From: Nocardia sp.
GTDB taxonomy: Bacteria > Actinomycetota > Actinomycetes > Mycobacteriales > Mycobacteriaceae
Assembly: GCA_013361595.1 (NCBI GenBank)
Contig: JABFXT010000108.1
Location: forward strand, 1 to 8,738
Direction: 5' to 3'
DNA length: 8,738 nucleotides
This document shows positions 1 through 6,443 of this stretch, piece after piece; the stretch's first letter is position 1; every line of letters begins with the position of its first letter. The notes under the pieces are model-generated. The model ran no database searches. It saw only the letters and a list, made by a program, of their open reading frames with translations, and was not told the DNA's origin. The position numbers and the translations under genes are program-made.

Positions 1-1022
1 GCCGGCCGGACCGCCGCCACGCCGTCACCCGACGCGGGGTCCAGGACAGCGAACGCGCTGTCCGCCGCCGCCATTCCGTCCTGGGCGGCATGGAAACGCT
101 CCCCCACCGTACGCAGCGGCAGATAGACCTCCGGGGCGAGAACCAGGGCCACGATCCCGGCGTAGAGACCCATATCGCCGTGCACCAGGCGCATCCCGAT
201 CGCCACCGCGACCAGCGCGACCGACAGGGTGGCCAGTAGTTCGAGCACCATCGAGGACAGGAACGCGAGCCGCAGCGCGCCCATGGTGCGCTGGTGCAGC
301 GCTTCGCCCAGCCGGCGCACGCGCGCGCTCATCGTCCGGCCCGGGATCTCGGTCGCGGCGCCGGTCTCCCGGCCGAGGGCGCGCAGGGTCGGCATACCGG
401 CGAACAGGTCCAGCAGCTGATCCGACAGCCGCGTGGTGGCCGCCAGTGTCTCCCGGGCCCGGCCCTCGGTGAGCAGGCCGATGAGGATCATGAAGAGCGG
501 AATCAGCGGCAATGTGATCAGCACGATGACCGCCGAGGTGAGGTCGTGGACCGCGATCACCGCCAGCACGACCGGTGGGACGAGTACCGCGAGCAGTAGC
601 GCGGGTACGTACCCGGTCAGGTAGGCGCGCAACCCGTTGAGTCCGCTGCCCACCACCACCGCGAGTTCGGTGCGCCGCGACTCCAGTTCCCGGGGCGGGA
701 GTTCGGCTCCCGCGGCCAGTACCGCCTGTTCGAGTTCGGCGACCACCCGGGCGCCGGCCCGGTGCGCGATCCGCGACTGCCACCACGCCGCCACCACCCG
801 TCCGCCGAGGGCGATCGCGAGGAACACCAGCTCCGCGGTCCACGAACCGAGGGATCGGCGGGCGGGATCGGTGATCACCCCGGCCAGCACCCGGCCCAGC
901 AGCACCGCCGCGACGGCGATACTCACTGTGGTCACCAGCGAAAGGGCAACGCTCAGTGCGAGATAACGCCGCGCCGAGCGCGCATACCGCCACAGGCGTG
1001 GGTCCACGGGCGGGCGGGCCAT
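1..1022 (-). CDS. cydD: CydD, thiol reductant ABC exporter subunit (5' part, runs off window)
   Basis: N-terminal 340 residues of the CydD half of the CydDC heterodimeric ABC exporter. This inner-membrane transporter moves cysteine/glutathione-type thiols (and has been linked to haem) and is required to assemble cytochrome bd. The frame is open from an ATG at 1022 to the window edge. Six hydrophobic spans are visible at about residues 21-48, 62-80, 137-158, 161-184, 252-277 and 284-304. The stretch LRALGRETGAATEI (213-226) and the conserved VYLPLRTVGERFHAAQDG (299-316) before the linker are typical of CydD. The nucleotide-binding domain (Walker A, signature, Walker B) would lie outside the window. 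The start is chosen because ATG follows the cydB stop by four bases and has GAGGAG seven bases upstream, inside the last cydB codons, which implies translational coupling. At about 340 of the usual 520-570 residues it is cut by the window, not visibly broken. CydC is expected next. Confidence 0.93.
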   Translation of the reverse strand, partial: MARPPVDPRLWRYARSARRYLALSVALSLVTTVSIAVAAVLLGRVLAGVITDPARRSLGSWTAELVFLAIALGGRVVAAWWQSRIAHRAGARVVAELEQAVLAAGAELPPRELESRRTELAVVVGSGLNGLRAYLTGYVPALLLAVLVPPVVLAVIAVHDLTSAVIVLITLPLIPLFMILIGLLTEGRARETLAATTRLSDQLLDLFAGMPTLRALGRETGAATEIPGRTMSARVRRLGEALHQRTMGALRLAFLSSMVLELLATLSVALVAVAIGMRLVHGDMGLYAGIVALVLAPEVYLPLRTVGERFHAAQDGMAAADSAFAVLDPASGDGVAAVRP

Positions 1023-1026
1023 GGGG

Positions 1027-2115
1027 TCACTCCTCGATCACGACGCGGGGTGTGAGTCCGATTCCGGGTGGGATGTGCTCGACACTGATGCGTTTGCGGA
1101 ACACCCAGTAGGTCCAGGCCTGATATCCCAGCACCACCGGTGTCACGATCACCGCTGCCCAGCTCATCACCTTCAACGTGTACGGGGTCGAGGACGCGTT
1201 GTCGACTGTCAGGCTGAACGCCGGGTCGATGGTGGAGGGCAGCACATCCGGGAACAGCGCTCCGAACAGCAGTCCGGACGCGGCGAGCACGGTGAGCGCG
1301 GTTCCGGTGAAGGACCAGCCGTCGCGGCCGGCCAGCAGCGCCGCGGCACCGCCGAGCAGGCCGACCACTGCCAGCGCCAGCAGGATCCAGGTCCAGCCGC
1401 TCCCGTAGGCGAATTGTGTCCACAAACCGAAGCCGCCCACGACCAGGGTCGTCGGTATCAACAGCAGCCGGGCGATGCGGTGCGCGTCGTCGCGGACCGT
1501 ACCGGCGGTCTTGAGCGCCAGGAACACCGCCCCGTGCAGGGCGAACAGCAATCCGGTGGTGAGCCCGCCCAGTAGTGCGTAGGGACCGAACAGTTCGCCG
1601 AACGCACCGGTGAACTGTTTATCCGCGTCCAGCGGAACTCCGCGCACGATATTGGCGAACACCCAGCCCCAGGCCAGCGCGGGTACCCAGGAACCGATCC
1701 CGATCCCGATATCGCAGCGGGCCCGCCAGCGCGGATCGTCGATCTTGCCGCGGTACTCGATCGCACAGATACGCAGGATCAACGCCACCAGGAGCAGCAG
1801 CAGGGCGAAGTAGAAACCGGAGAACATGCTCGCGTACCACTCCGGGAAGGCCGCGAACAGCGCGCCGCCGGCGGTGATGAGCCAGACCTCGTTGCCGTCC
1901 CAGACCGGGCCGATGGTGTTGAGCACCACCCGGCGGCGGGTATCGGCGGCGAGCGCGCCGGGCTCGGAGCGCCCGCGCGCACCGCGCTCGGACGCGGATC
2001 CGCCGCGGCCCAGGATCGGCATGAGCATGCCGACCCCGAAATCGAAGCCCTCCAGCACGAAATAGCCGGTGAAGAGCACCGCGATGAGTACGAACCAGAA
2101 TTCCTGCAGTCCCAT
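1027..2115 (-). CDS. cydB: Cytochrome bd ubiquinol/menaquinol oxidase subunit II
   Basis: CydB pairs with CydA in the inner membrane to form the bd-type terminal oxidase, which reduces oxygen to water with electrons from (mena)quinol. The protein is 362 residues with about nine hydrophobic spans. Family hallmarks are LEGFDFGVGM (21-30), GPVWDGNEVW (69-78), FAAFPEWYA (88-96) and the GSWVPALAWG segment (141-150). D73 in the second motif aligns with E. coli CydB Asp58, a proposed proton-path residue. The offset of about 15 comes from an unusually long hydrophilic loop (about 37-59, rich in Gly, Ser, Arg and Glu) between the first two helices. ATG at 2115 is the start: it opens the canonical MGLQEFWF N-terminus and has AGGAG six bases upstream overlapping the cydA stop. 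The stop is followed four bases later by cydD. Identity is secure; the role of the loop is unknown. Confidence 0.97.
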   Translation of the reverse strand: MGLQEFWFVLIAVLFTGYFVLEGFDFGVGMLMPILGRGGSASERGARGRSEPGALAADTRRRVVLNTIGPVWDGNEVWLITAGGALFAAFPEWYASMFSGFYFALLLLLVALILRICAIEYRGKIDDPRWRARCDIGIGIGSWVPALAWGWVFANIVRGVPLDADKQFTGAFGELFGPYALLGGLTTGLLFALHGAVFLALKTAGTVRDDAHRIARLLLIPTTLVVGGFGLWTQFAYGSGWTWILLALAVVGLLGGAAALLAGRDGWSFTGTALTVLAASGLLFGALFPDVLPSTIDPAFSLTVDNASSTPYTLKVMSWAAVIVTPVVLGYQAWTYWVFRKRISVEHIPPGIGLTPRVVIEE

Positions 2116-2121
2116 GCCCGG

Positions 2122-2126
2122 CTCCT
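2122..2126 (-). promoter_or_regulatory. Shine-Dalgarno of cydB overlapping the cydA stop codon
   Basis: AGGAG (2126-2122) shares its first two bases with the cydA TAG stop (2127-2125) and sits six bases before the cydB ATG. Ribosomes finishing cydA would therefore be placed to restart on cydB, which suits the equal amounts of the two oxidase subunits. Confidence 0.75.
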
Positions 2127-3588
2127 AGTAGGCGAACGAAAGCTGTTCGGTGACAGGTTTTTCCGCAGACCCGTCGGTGGGCTCACCCGGTGGCCGTTCC
2201 GGACCCTCGAGGACATACCGGCGCATGAGGTAGAACCAGACGACGGCCAGCAGCCCGTAGACCACGGTGAAGGTGATCAACGAGATCCACACCGTCGCCG
2301 CCGAATGGCCGGACACCCCCTGCTGCACCATCAACCGCAGATCCTGGTCACCGGTCGGATTGGGTACCACCACCCAGGGCTGGCGTCCCATCTCGGTGAA
2401 CACCCAGCCGGCCGCGTTGGCCAGGAACGGGGTCGGGATGGCGAGCAGGCTCAACCAGGAGAACCAGCGCCGGTCCGGTACCCGGCCCCGACGGGTCACC
2501 CAGAATCCGGCGAACACCAGCAGCGCGGATCCGGCGGCGAGGCCGATCATGGCGCGGAACGACCAGTAGGTGACGAAGAGGTTCGGCCGGTAGTCGCCGG
2601 GGCCGAACTTCTCGTTGTAGGCCTGCTGGAGATCGACGACGCCCTCCAGCTCCACGCCGGTGAACTTGCCCTCGGCCAGCCAGGGCAGTACGTAGGGCAC
2701 CTCGAGCACATGGGTGACGCTGTCGCAGTTGTTGTGCGTGCCGACGGTCAGGATCGAGAAATCCGGATCGACCTCGGTGTGGCACAGCGATTCCGCCGAG
2801 GCCATCTTCATGGGCTGCTGCTCGAACATGAGCTTGCCCTGGACGTCACCGGTGTAGACCAGGGCGATACCGGAGATCACCACGACCAGCAGCGAGACCC
2901 GCGCGGCCGGGCGCCACATGGTGCGCGCCTCGGCAAGCTTGCCCGGATCACCGCTGCGGGCGTTGCGCACCATCCACCAGCCGGCGATCCCGGCGACGAA
3001 GGTCCCGGCGGTGAGGAACGATCCCGCGACCACATGGGGAAAGGCCGCCAGCGCCGTGTTGTTGGTGAGCAGTTCGACGATGCTGGTGAGTTCGGCCCGA
3101 CCGGTCTCGGGGTTGTACCGGGCCCCGACCGGATGCTGCATGAAGGAATTGGCGGCGATGATGAAGTACGCGGAGGCGTTGACGCCGATGGCCACCATCC
3201 AGATGGTGCCCAGATGGACGAGTTTGGGCAGCCGGGACCAGCCGAATATCCAGAGTCCGATGAATGTGGACTCCATGAAGAAGGCGACCAGGCCTTCCAG
3301 CGCCAGGGGTGCGCCGAATACGTCGCCGACGAATCGGGAGTATTCGCTCCAGTTCATTCCGAATTGGAATTCCTGCACGATCCCGGTGGCGACACCGAGC
3401 GCGAAATTGATCAGGAACAGTTTTCCGAAGAATTTCGTGAGCCGGTACCAGTGCTCCTTGCCGGTGACGACCCAGGCCGTCTGCATCCCCGCGACGACCG
3501 GTGCGAGACCGATTGTCAGGGGGACGAACAAGAAGTGGTAGACGGTCGTGATGCCGAACTGCCATCGCGAGACATCCAGGGCGTCCAC
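2125..3588 (-). CDS. cydA: Cytochrome bd ubiquinol/menaquinol oxidase subunit I
   Basis: CydA is the haem-bearing, quinol-oxidising subunit of cytochrome bd, a high-affinity oxidase used at low oxygen or when the bc1-aa3 branch is blocked. It has 487 residues and about nine membrane spans. Visible ligands and channel residues, with E. coli equivalents from family knowledge, are H18 (His19, haem b595/d site), H185 in AAFPHVVAG (His186, haem b558), M347 in SFRAMIG (Met393, b558), and E98 and E106 (Glu99 and Glu107, proton channel). The signature GWVFTEMGRQPW is at 394-405. The Q-loop starts near GKLMFEQQPMKMASAE (251-266); the long C-terminal Q-loop insert of E. coli is absent, as usual in Gram-positives. 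C269 and C288 flank a Q-loop segment (see findings). The start is GTG at 3588, six bases after a perfect AGGAGG (3600-3595). It is the first gene of cydABD(C) and follows pabC by 160 bases with its own promoter region. Confidence 0.98.
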   Translation of the reverse strand: MDALDVSRWQFGITTVYHFLFVPLTIGLAPVVAGMQTAWVVTGKEHWYRLTKFFGKLFLINFALGVATGIVQEFQFGMNWSEYSRFVGDVFGAPLALEGLVAFFMESTFIGLWIFGWSRLPKLVHLGTIWMVAIGVNASAYFIIAANSFMQHPVGARYNPETGRAELTSIVELLTNNTALAAFPHVVAGSFLTAGTFVAGIAGWWMVRNARSGDPGKLAEARTMWRPAARVSLLVVVISGIALVYTGDVQGKLMFEQQPMKMASAESLCHTEVDPDFSILTVGTHNNCDSVTHVLEVPYVLPWLAEGKFTGVELEGVVDLQQAYNEKFGPGDYRPNLFVTYWSFRAMIGLAAGSALLVFAGFWVTRRGRVPDRRWFSWLSLLAIPTPFLANAAGWVFTEMGRQPWVVVPNPTGDQDLRLMVQQGVSGHSAATVWISLITFTVVYGLLAVVWFYLMRRYVLEGPERPPGEPTDGSAEKPVTEQLSFAY

Positions 3589-3594
3589 ACCTAG

Positions 3595-3600
3595 CCTCCT
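3595..3600 (-). promoter_or_regulatory. Consensus Shine-Dalgarno AGGAGG of cydA
   Basis: A full-consensus AGGAGG lies six bases before the GTG at 3588. It decides between this GTG and the overlapping out-of-frame GTG at 3590, and it compensates for the non-ATG start. Confidence 0.8.
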
Positions 3601-3603
3601 GTA

Positions 3604-3619
3604 CTACGACGTGTCGTAG
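3604..3619. promoter_or_regulatory. 16-bp inverted repeat, candidate operator of cydA
   Basis: Plus-strand CTACGAC (3604-3610), GT, GTCGTAG (3613-3619): seven-base arms pair perfectly around a two-base centre. It lies three bases upstream of the cydA Shine-Dalgarno and over the transcription start predicted from the promoter at 3624-3651, where a bound dimer would block initiation. The architecture, short arms with almost no spacer, is typical of a small winged-helix or TetR-type dimer site. It is not a Rex box (TTGTGAA-type arms). The regulator is not in the window. Confidence 0.55.
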
Positions 3620-3623
3620 ACTC

Positions 3624-3651
3624 AGACTACGCGCCGGCGGAGGCCGATCAA
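3624..3651 (-). promoter_or_regulatory. Candidate sigma-70-type promoter of the cyd operon
   Basis: Read on the minus strand, TTGATC (3651-3646) matches four of six -35 consensus bases. It is followed by a 16-base spacer and TAGTCT (3629-3624), which fits the mycobacterial -10 pattern TANNNT. The start would fall near 3617, about 30 bases before the GTG, leaving room for the AGGAGG. The spacing is good; the elements are prediction only. Confidence 0.45.
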
Positions 3652-3667
3652 TGTGTCGGCGGACACG
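3652..3667. promoter_or_regulatory. CRP/GlxR-like palindrome upstream of the cydA -35 box
   Basis: Plus-strand TGTG, eight bases, CACG matches seven of the eight core bases of TGTG-N8-CACA, and contains a perfect five-base inverted repeat GTGTC/GACAC (3653-3657 and 3662-3666). Its centre is about 42 bases upstream of the predicted transcription start, the usual place for a class II CRP activator. The fifth base of each half is not the preferred A/T of TGTGA/TCACA, so the match is partial. Confidence 0.35.
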
Positions 3668-3748
3668 ACATGCCCAGCGATACGCATACGATCCGGCAAC
3701 GGTTCCGGTCACACTCGGCACAGTCCGATCACGCGGGCACGCCGGAGA

Positions 3749-4669
3749 TCACCAATCGGCGATGGTCCCGGCCCGATCGATCCCACGGTCGACCATCTCG
3801 ATGATCTCCGAAACCGACTCCGGAGCCGACATCCGTACGCCGTCAAGCGAATTCACCCGTGCGGCGAGCGTCACACTGCTGAGCATCCAGATGCTGTCGC
3901 AATCGAACAGATCGGCGGTGAACAGCGGTTCGTAGCGGCAGTCGTAACCGCGACGCTCGGCCTCGGCGTACAACGCCCGCTGGGTGACTCCCGGCAGCAC
4001 ACCGTTTTTCGCCGGCGGCGTGATCAGTTGCTTGTCCCGGACGATCACCACCGTCGAACGCGGGCCCTCCAGCACGCGATGTTCGGTACTGGTGAAGATC
4101 ACATCGTCGGCACCCATCCGGGCGGCGAACCGCAACGCGGCCATATTGGTCGCGTAGGAGAGGGTTTTCGCACCGAGCAGTTGCCAGGGCGCCGCCTGCG
4201 CGAGATCGATCGAGATACCCCGGGTCAGCGTGACCACCGCGACACCCTCGGTCCGGGCCGCGGCCACCCGCTCCGCGAGTGCGGTGACCATGACGAAAGT
4301 CGTGGGCACCGGAACCGCCTCGGACAGCTCGCCCGAACGCAGCCCCGCCTTGGGGCTGCCCAGCGCACTCTCCCGCCCGCGGGTGAGCACCAGGCGCATG
4401 ACCCCTTCTTCTTCGCTGCCCCACTCCTTGGCCGCGGTCTCGGCCGCATTCCGCCACCGCGCGAGATCGGGTTCGGGTAGATCGAGCGCCTTGGCGGAGC
4501 GGCGCAGCCGGGCGAGATGGAAATCGAGCGCGCAGACCGTGCCACCGCGGACCAGAACCGTTTCGAAAATGCCGTCGCCACGCAGGACGCCGATATCGTC
4601 GGCATACAGCAACGGCTGGTCCGCGTCGCGGACCTCGCCGTCGAGTGTTACAAGAACTCGATCCACCAT
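3749..4669 (-). CDS. pabC: Aminodeoxychorismate lyase (class IV PLP aminotransferase fold)
   Basis: Predicted to convert 4-amino-4-deoxychorismate to p-aminobenzoate and pyruvate for folate synthesis, in the cytosol with pyridoxal phosphate. The protein is 306 residues and collinear with the class IV fold: the N-terminal RGDGIFETVLVRGG (30-43), the PLP lysine K168 in LGAKTLSYATN, the conserved glutamate E201 in VLEGPRST, and TPPAKNGVLPGVTQRAL (217-233). This family also holds branched-chain and D-amino-acid aminotransferases. The lyase call rests on overall resemblance to mycobacterial Rv0812-type proteins and on the folate-binding YgfZ nearby. The start is ATG at 4669, where the family homology begins (MVDRVLVTLDGE). 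The frame stays open far upstream, but that extension is arginine-rich antisense of the neighbouring gene. No Shine-Dalgarno is visible; TACGCT seven bases upstream suggests a leaderless mRNA. In-frame GTG codons at 4675 and 4666 are alternatives. Confidence 0.88.
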   Translation of the reverse strand: MVDRVLVTLDGEVRDADQPLLYADDIGVLRGDGIFETVLVRGGTVCALDFHLARLRRSAKALDLPEPDLARWRNAAETAAKEWGSEEEGVMRLVLTRGRESALGSPKAGLRSGELSEAVPVPTTFVMVTALAERVAAARTEGVAVVTLTRGISIDLAQAAPWQLLGAKTLSYATNMAALRFAARMGADDVIFTSTEHRVLEGPRSTVVIVRDKQLITPPAKNGVLPGVTQRALYAEAERRGYDCRYEPLFTADLFDCDSIWMLSSVTLAARVNSLDGVRMSAPESVSEIIEMVDRGIDRAGTIADW

Positions 4670-4676
4670 GCGCACG

Positions 4677-4682
4677 AGCGTA
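4677..4682 (-). promoter_or_regulatory. Candidate -10 element for leaderless pabC
   Basis: Minus-strand TACGCT (TANNNT) ends seven bases before the pabC ATG at 4669, so transcription would begin at or next to the start codon. No convincing -35 is seen at 17-18 bases, which is common in mycobacterial promoters. The absence of a Shine-Dalgarno supports the reading. Confidence 0.4.
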
Positions 4683-4808
4683 GGCCAACACCGCCCGACA
4701 TGACGGACAGAAAGCCGGGCCGCCCGGACAATGTCTCCTGTATGCCGCATTCCGATACCGCGGTGACCGTTGGGAGTCCACCATTTCGATCGCGCGGGTT
4801 CCGGTGGA

Positions 4809-4814
4809 TAAGGT
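4809..4814 (+). promoter_or_regulatory. TAAGGT: -10 of a leaderless gene, or weak Shine-Dalgarno
   Basis: TAAGGT fits TANNNT and is followed by exactly six bases and the ATG at 4821. The same bases contain AAGG (4810-4813), which could serve as a weak Shine-Dalgarno seven bases from the ATG. The sequence alone cannot separate the two. Confidence 0.35.
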
Positions 4815-4820
4815 CGGACA

Positions 4821-5228
4821 ATGGCGCGACGGACCGATATCGACCCGGGCGTGGTGCGAGCCGCGGTGACAGCGGTCCGGGATTGGCTGCTCGACGAATC
4901 CCGTCCGGCTCCGCCCCGGACCGAACTGGCGGCGGCGGTCCGCGGCACCGCGCGAGCGCTGGCCGCGACCGCGCCCGGACATTCGGTGGAAGTCCGGGTG
5001 CCACCCTTCGTGGCCGTGCAGTGCATAACGGGCCCGCGGCACACGCGTGGCACCCCGCCCAATGTCGTGGAAACCGATCCACGAACCTGGCTGCTGCTGG
5101 CGACCGGTCTCCAGGACCTCGCCGCGGCCGTCGCCGCCGGGAAGGTGGAGGCCTCCGGTAGCCGGGCCACCGAGATCGGCCGCTGGCTGCCACTGGTTCC
5201 CGTCCGCCCCGACGAGGGTGCGACGTGA
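4821..5228 (+). CDS. Sterol carrier-like protein of the SCP_3 / Rv0807 family
   Basis: A 135-residue soluble protein with no signal peptide or membrane span. I recognise it as the small actinobacterial 'bacterial SCP orthologue' family, which includes M. tuberculosis Rv0807. The family has an SCP2-like fold but no proven ligand or reaction. The conserved core is VEVRVPPFVAVQCI (56-69), then GPRHTRGTPPNVVETDP (71-87), then a helical segment WLLLATGLQDLAAAVAAGKV (90-109) and VEASGSRATEI (109-119), the pattern shared across the family. In M. tuberculosis this gene sits before purF; here it is divergent from pabC with 151 bases between the starts, and 65 bases lie between its stop and the ygfZ start. 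The start is ATG at 4821, the first in frame. The function remains unknown; the family call is by recall of the motif pattern. Confidence 0.75.
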   Translation: MARRTDIDPGVVRAAVTAVRDWLLDESRPAPPRTELAAAVRGTARALAATAPGHSVEVRVPPFVAVQCITGPRHTRGTPPNVVETDPRTWLLLATGLQDLAAAVAAGKVEASGSRATEIGRWLPLVPVRPDEGAT

Positions 5229-5280
5229 ACCGAATCGCCTGGTCAACCCCCCGCTGATGCGCGAAGGGGCGATCAGCTCC

Positions 5281-5286
5281 TAGAGT
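5281..5286 (+). promoter_or_regulatory. Candidate -10 element for leaderless ygfZ
   Basis: TAGAGT (TANNNT) is followed by seven bases and GTG at 5294, which would make the start codon the first base of the mRNA. There is no Shine-Dalgarno at a usable distance: AAGGGG at 5264-5269 is 24 bases from this GTG and 15 from the GTG at 5285. Confidence 0.45.
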
Positions 5287-5293
5287 GGATGCC

Positions 5294-6409
5294 GTGTCCG
5301 TGCTCGCCGCACCCAGTCCTGTCCTCGCTGTACCGGGAGCCGTCGCGGCCCCGGCCGGTACTCCGGACGAGTCCGTCCCCTGGCATTACGGCGATCCCCT
5401 GGGCGAACAGCGGGCCGCCACCGAGCGGGTCGCGATCGTGGACCGTTCGCACCGTTTCGTACTCACCGTCACCGGCGCCGAACGACTCAGCTGGTTGCAC
5501 ACCATCACCAGTCAGCACATCGCCGGTCTGGGCGACGGCCGCTCCGCCGAGAATCTGGACCTCGATCTCAACGGCCGGGTCCTGCACCATTTCGTCTTGA
5601 CCGAACTGGACTCGACGGTGTGGATCGACACCGAGGCCGACCGGGGACCCGGGCTGCTGGATTTCCTCACCAAGATGGTGTTCTGGGCCGACGCCCGGCC
5701 ACAGGCGGCGGCCGATCACGCCGTGCTGAGCCTGATCGGTCCGCGCACCGGCACCCTGACCGGCGTGCTCGGTATCGACCGGCTGCCCGACACCTACGAG
5801 GCGCTCGCGGTGCCCGGCGGTGGGTTCCTGCGCCGGATGCCCTGGCCGACCGCCGACTCCTTCGACCTGATCCTGCCCCGCGAGCAACTGATGTCGCGGT
5901 GGGGCGAACTCACCGCCGCCGGCGCCGAACCGGCCGGATCGTGGGCCTACGAGGCGCTGCGAGTGGCCGCCGGCCGGCCGCGGATCGGGCTCGACACCGA
6001 CGATCGCACCATTCCGCACGAGGTGAACTGGATCGGCGGGCCCACCGAATACGGAGCCGTCCATCTCGACAAGGGCTGCTATCGCGGCCAGGAAACCGTC
6101 GCGCGGGTGCACAACCTCGGCAAACCACCGCGCCGCCTGGTCCTGCTCCACCTGGACGGATCGGCCGACGAGCGACCCGCGCCGGGTGAACCGGTCACCG
6201 CGGGCGGTCGGGCGGTCGGTGTCCTCGGTACGACGATCGACCACTACGAACTCGGTCCCATCGCACTGGCCCTGATCAAACGATCGGTACCCGCGGACAC
6301 CCAACTCACCGTGGGCGCCACGGCCGCCGCCATCGACCCCGATTCGGTGCTCGCCGACGATGCCCCGCAGGCCGGCCGCCGCGCCGTCGAACGGCTCCGT
6401 GGCCGCTGA
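5294..6409 (+). CDS. ygfZ: Folate-binding protein YgfZ (GcvT-like, Fe-S cluster maintenance)
   Basis: YgfZ/IBA57-family protein, 371 residues, with the GcvT aminomethyltransferase fold. In E. coli YgfZ binds tetrahydrofolate and supports assembly or repair of certain Fe-S enzymes such as MiaB; it is cytosolic. The family signature KGCYRGQE is intact at residues 260-267, including the essential cysteine C262. WHYGDPLGEQRAA (30-42), VDRSHRFVLTVTGAERLSWL (49-68) and IPHEVNWIGG before the signature match actinobacterial members such as Rv0811c. The C-terminal beta-barrel region follows (GEPVTAGGRAVGVLGTT). The start is uncertain: GTG 5294 gives MSVLAAPSPVL and fits a leaderless mRNA, while GTG 5285 adds three residues but would overlap the -10 box. 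The N-terminal 25 residues are Ala/Pro-rich and not conserved. The MOSC gene follows after 34 bases, so an operon is likely. Confidence 0.92.
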   Translation: MSVLAAPSPVLAVPGAVAAPAGTPDESVPWHYGDPLGEQRAATERVAIVDRSHRFVLTVTGAERLSWLHTITSQHIAGLGDGRSAENLDLDLNGRVLHHFVLTELDSTVWIDTEADRGPGLLDFLTKMVFWADARPQAAADHAVLSLIGPRTGTLTGVLGIDRLPDTYEALAVPGGGFLRRMPWPTADSFDLILPREQLMSRWGELTAAGAEPAGSWAYEALRVAAGRPRIGLDTDDRTIPHEVNWIGGPTEYGAVHLDKGCYRGQETVARVHNLGKPPRRLVLLHLDGSADERPAPGEPVTAGGRAVGVLGTTIDHYELGPIALALIKRSVPADTQLTVGATAAAIDPDSVLADDAPQAGRRAVERLRGR

Positions 6410-6432
6410 CCGGCCGCCGACGATGAGCCGAG

Positions 6433-6437
6433 AGGAG
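6433..6437 (+). promoter_or_regulatory. Shine-Dalgarno deciding the MOSC gene start
   Basis: AGGAG lies six bases before ATG 6444. The upstream in-frame ATG at 6423 would place this site inside the coding sequence (as Arg-Glu-Glu) and has no comparable Shine-Dalgarno of its own, so 6444 is preferred. Confidence 0.7.
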
Positions 6438-6443
6438 AAGGTC

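Noticed and set aside
2305..3594. 429-codon plus-strand open frame antisense to cydA
   Set aside because: It mirrors cydA codon structure in G+C-rich DNA, has His/Gly/Arg/Glu-rich composition and no recognisable domain.
3693..3708. Hairpin after pabC as its terminator
   Set aside because: Only four outer pairs (CCGG/CCGG) form before mismatches, too weak to call in this base composition.
3589..3748. Rex-type redox operator upstream of cydA
   Set aside because: No TTGTGAA-N-TTCACAA-like sequence was found; the palindromes present have different arms.
4670..5170. Long N-terminal extension of the pabC reading frame
   Set aside because: The frame is open back to 5170, but the added sequence is Arg/Ser/Pro-rich, lies antisense to the SCP_3 gene, and family homology starts at ATG 4669.
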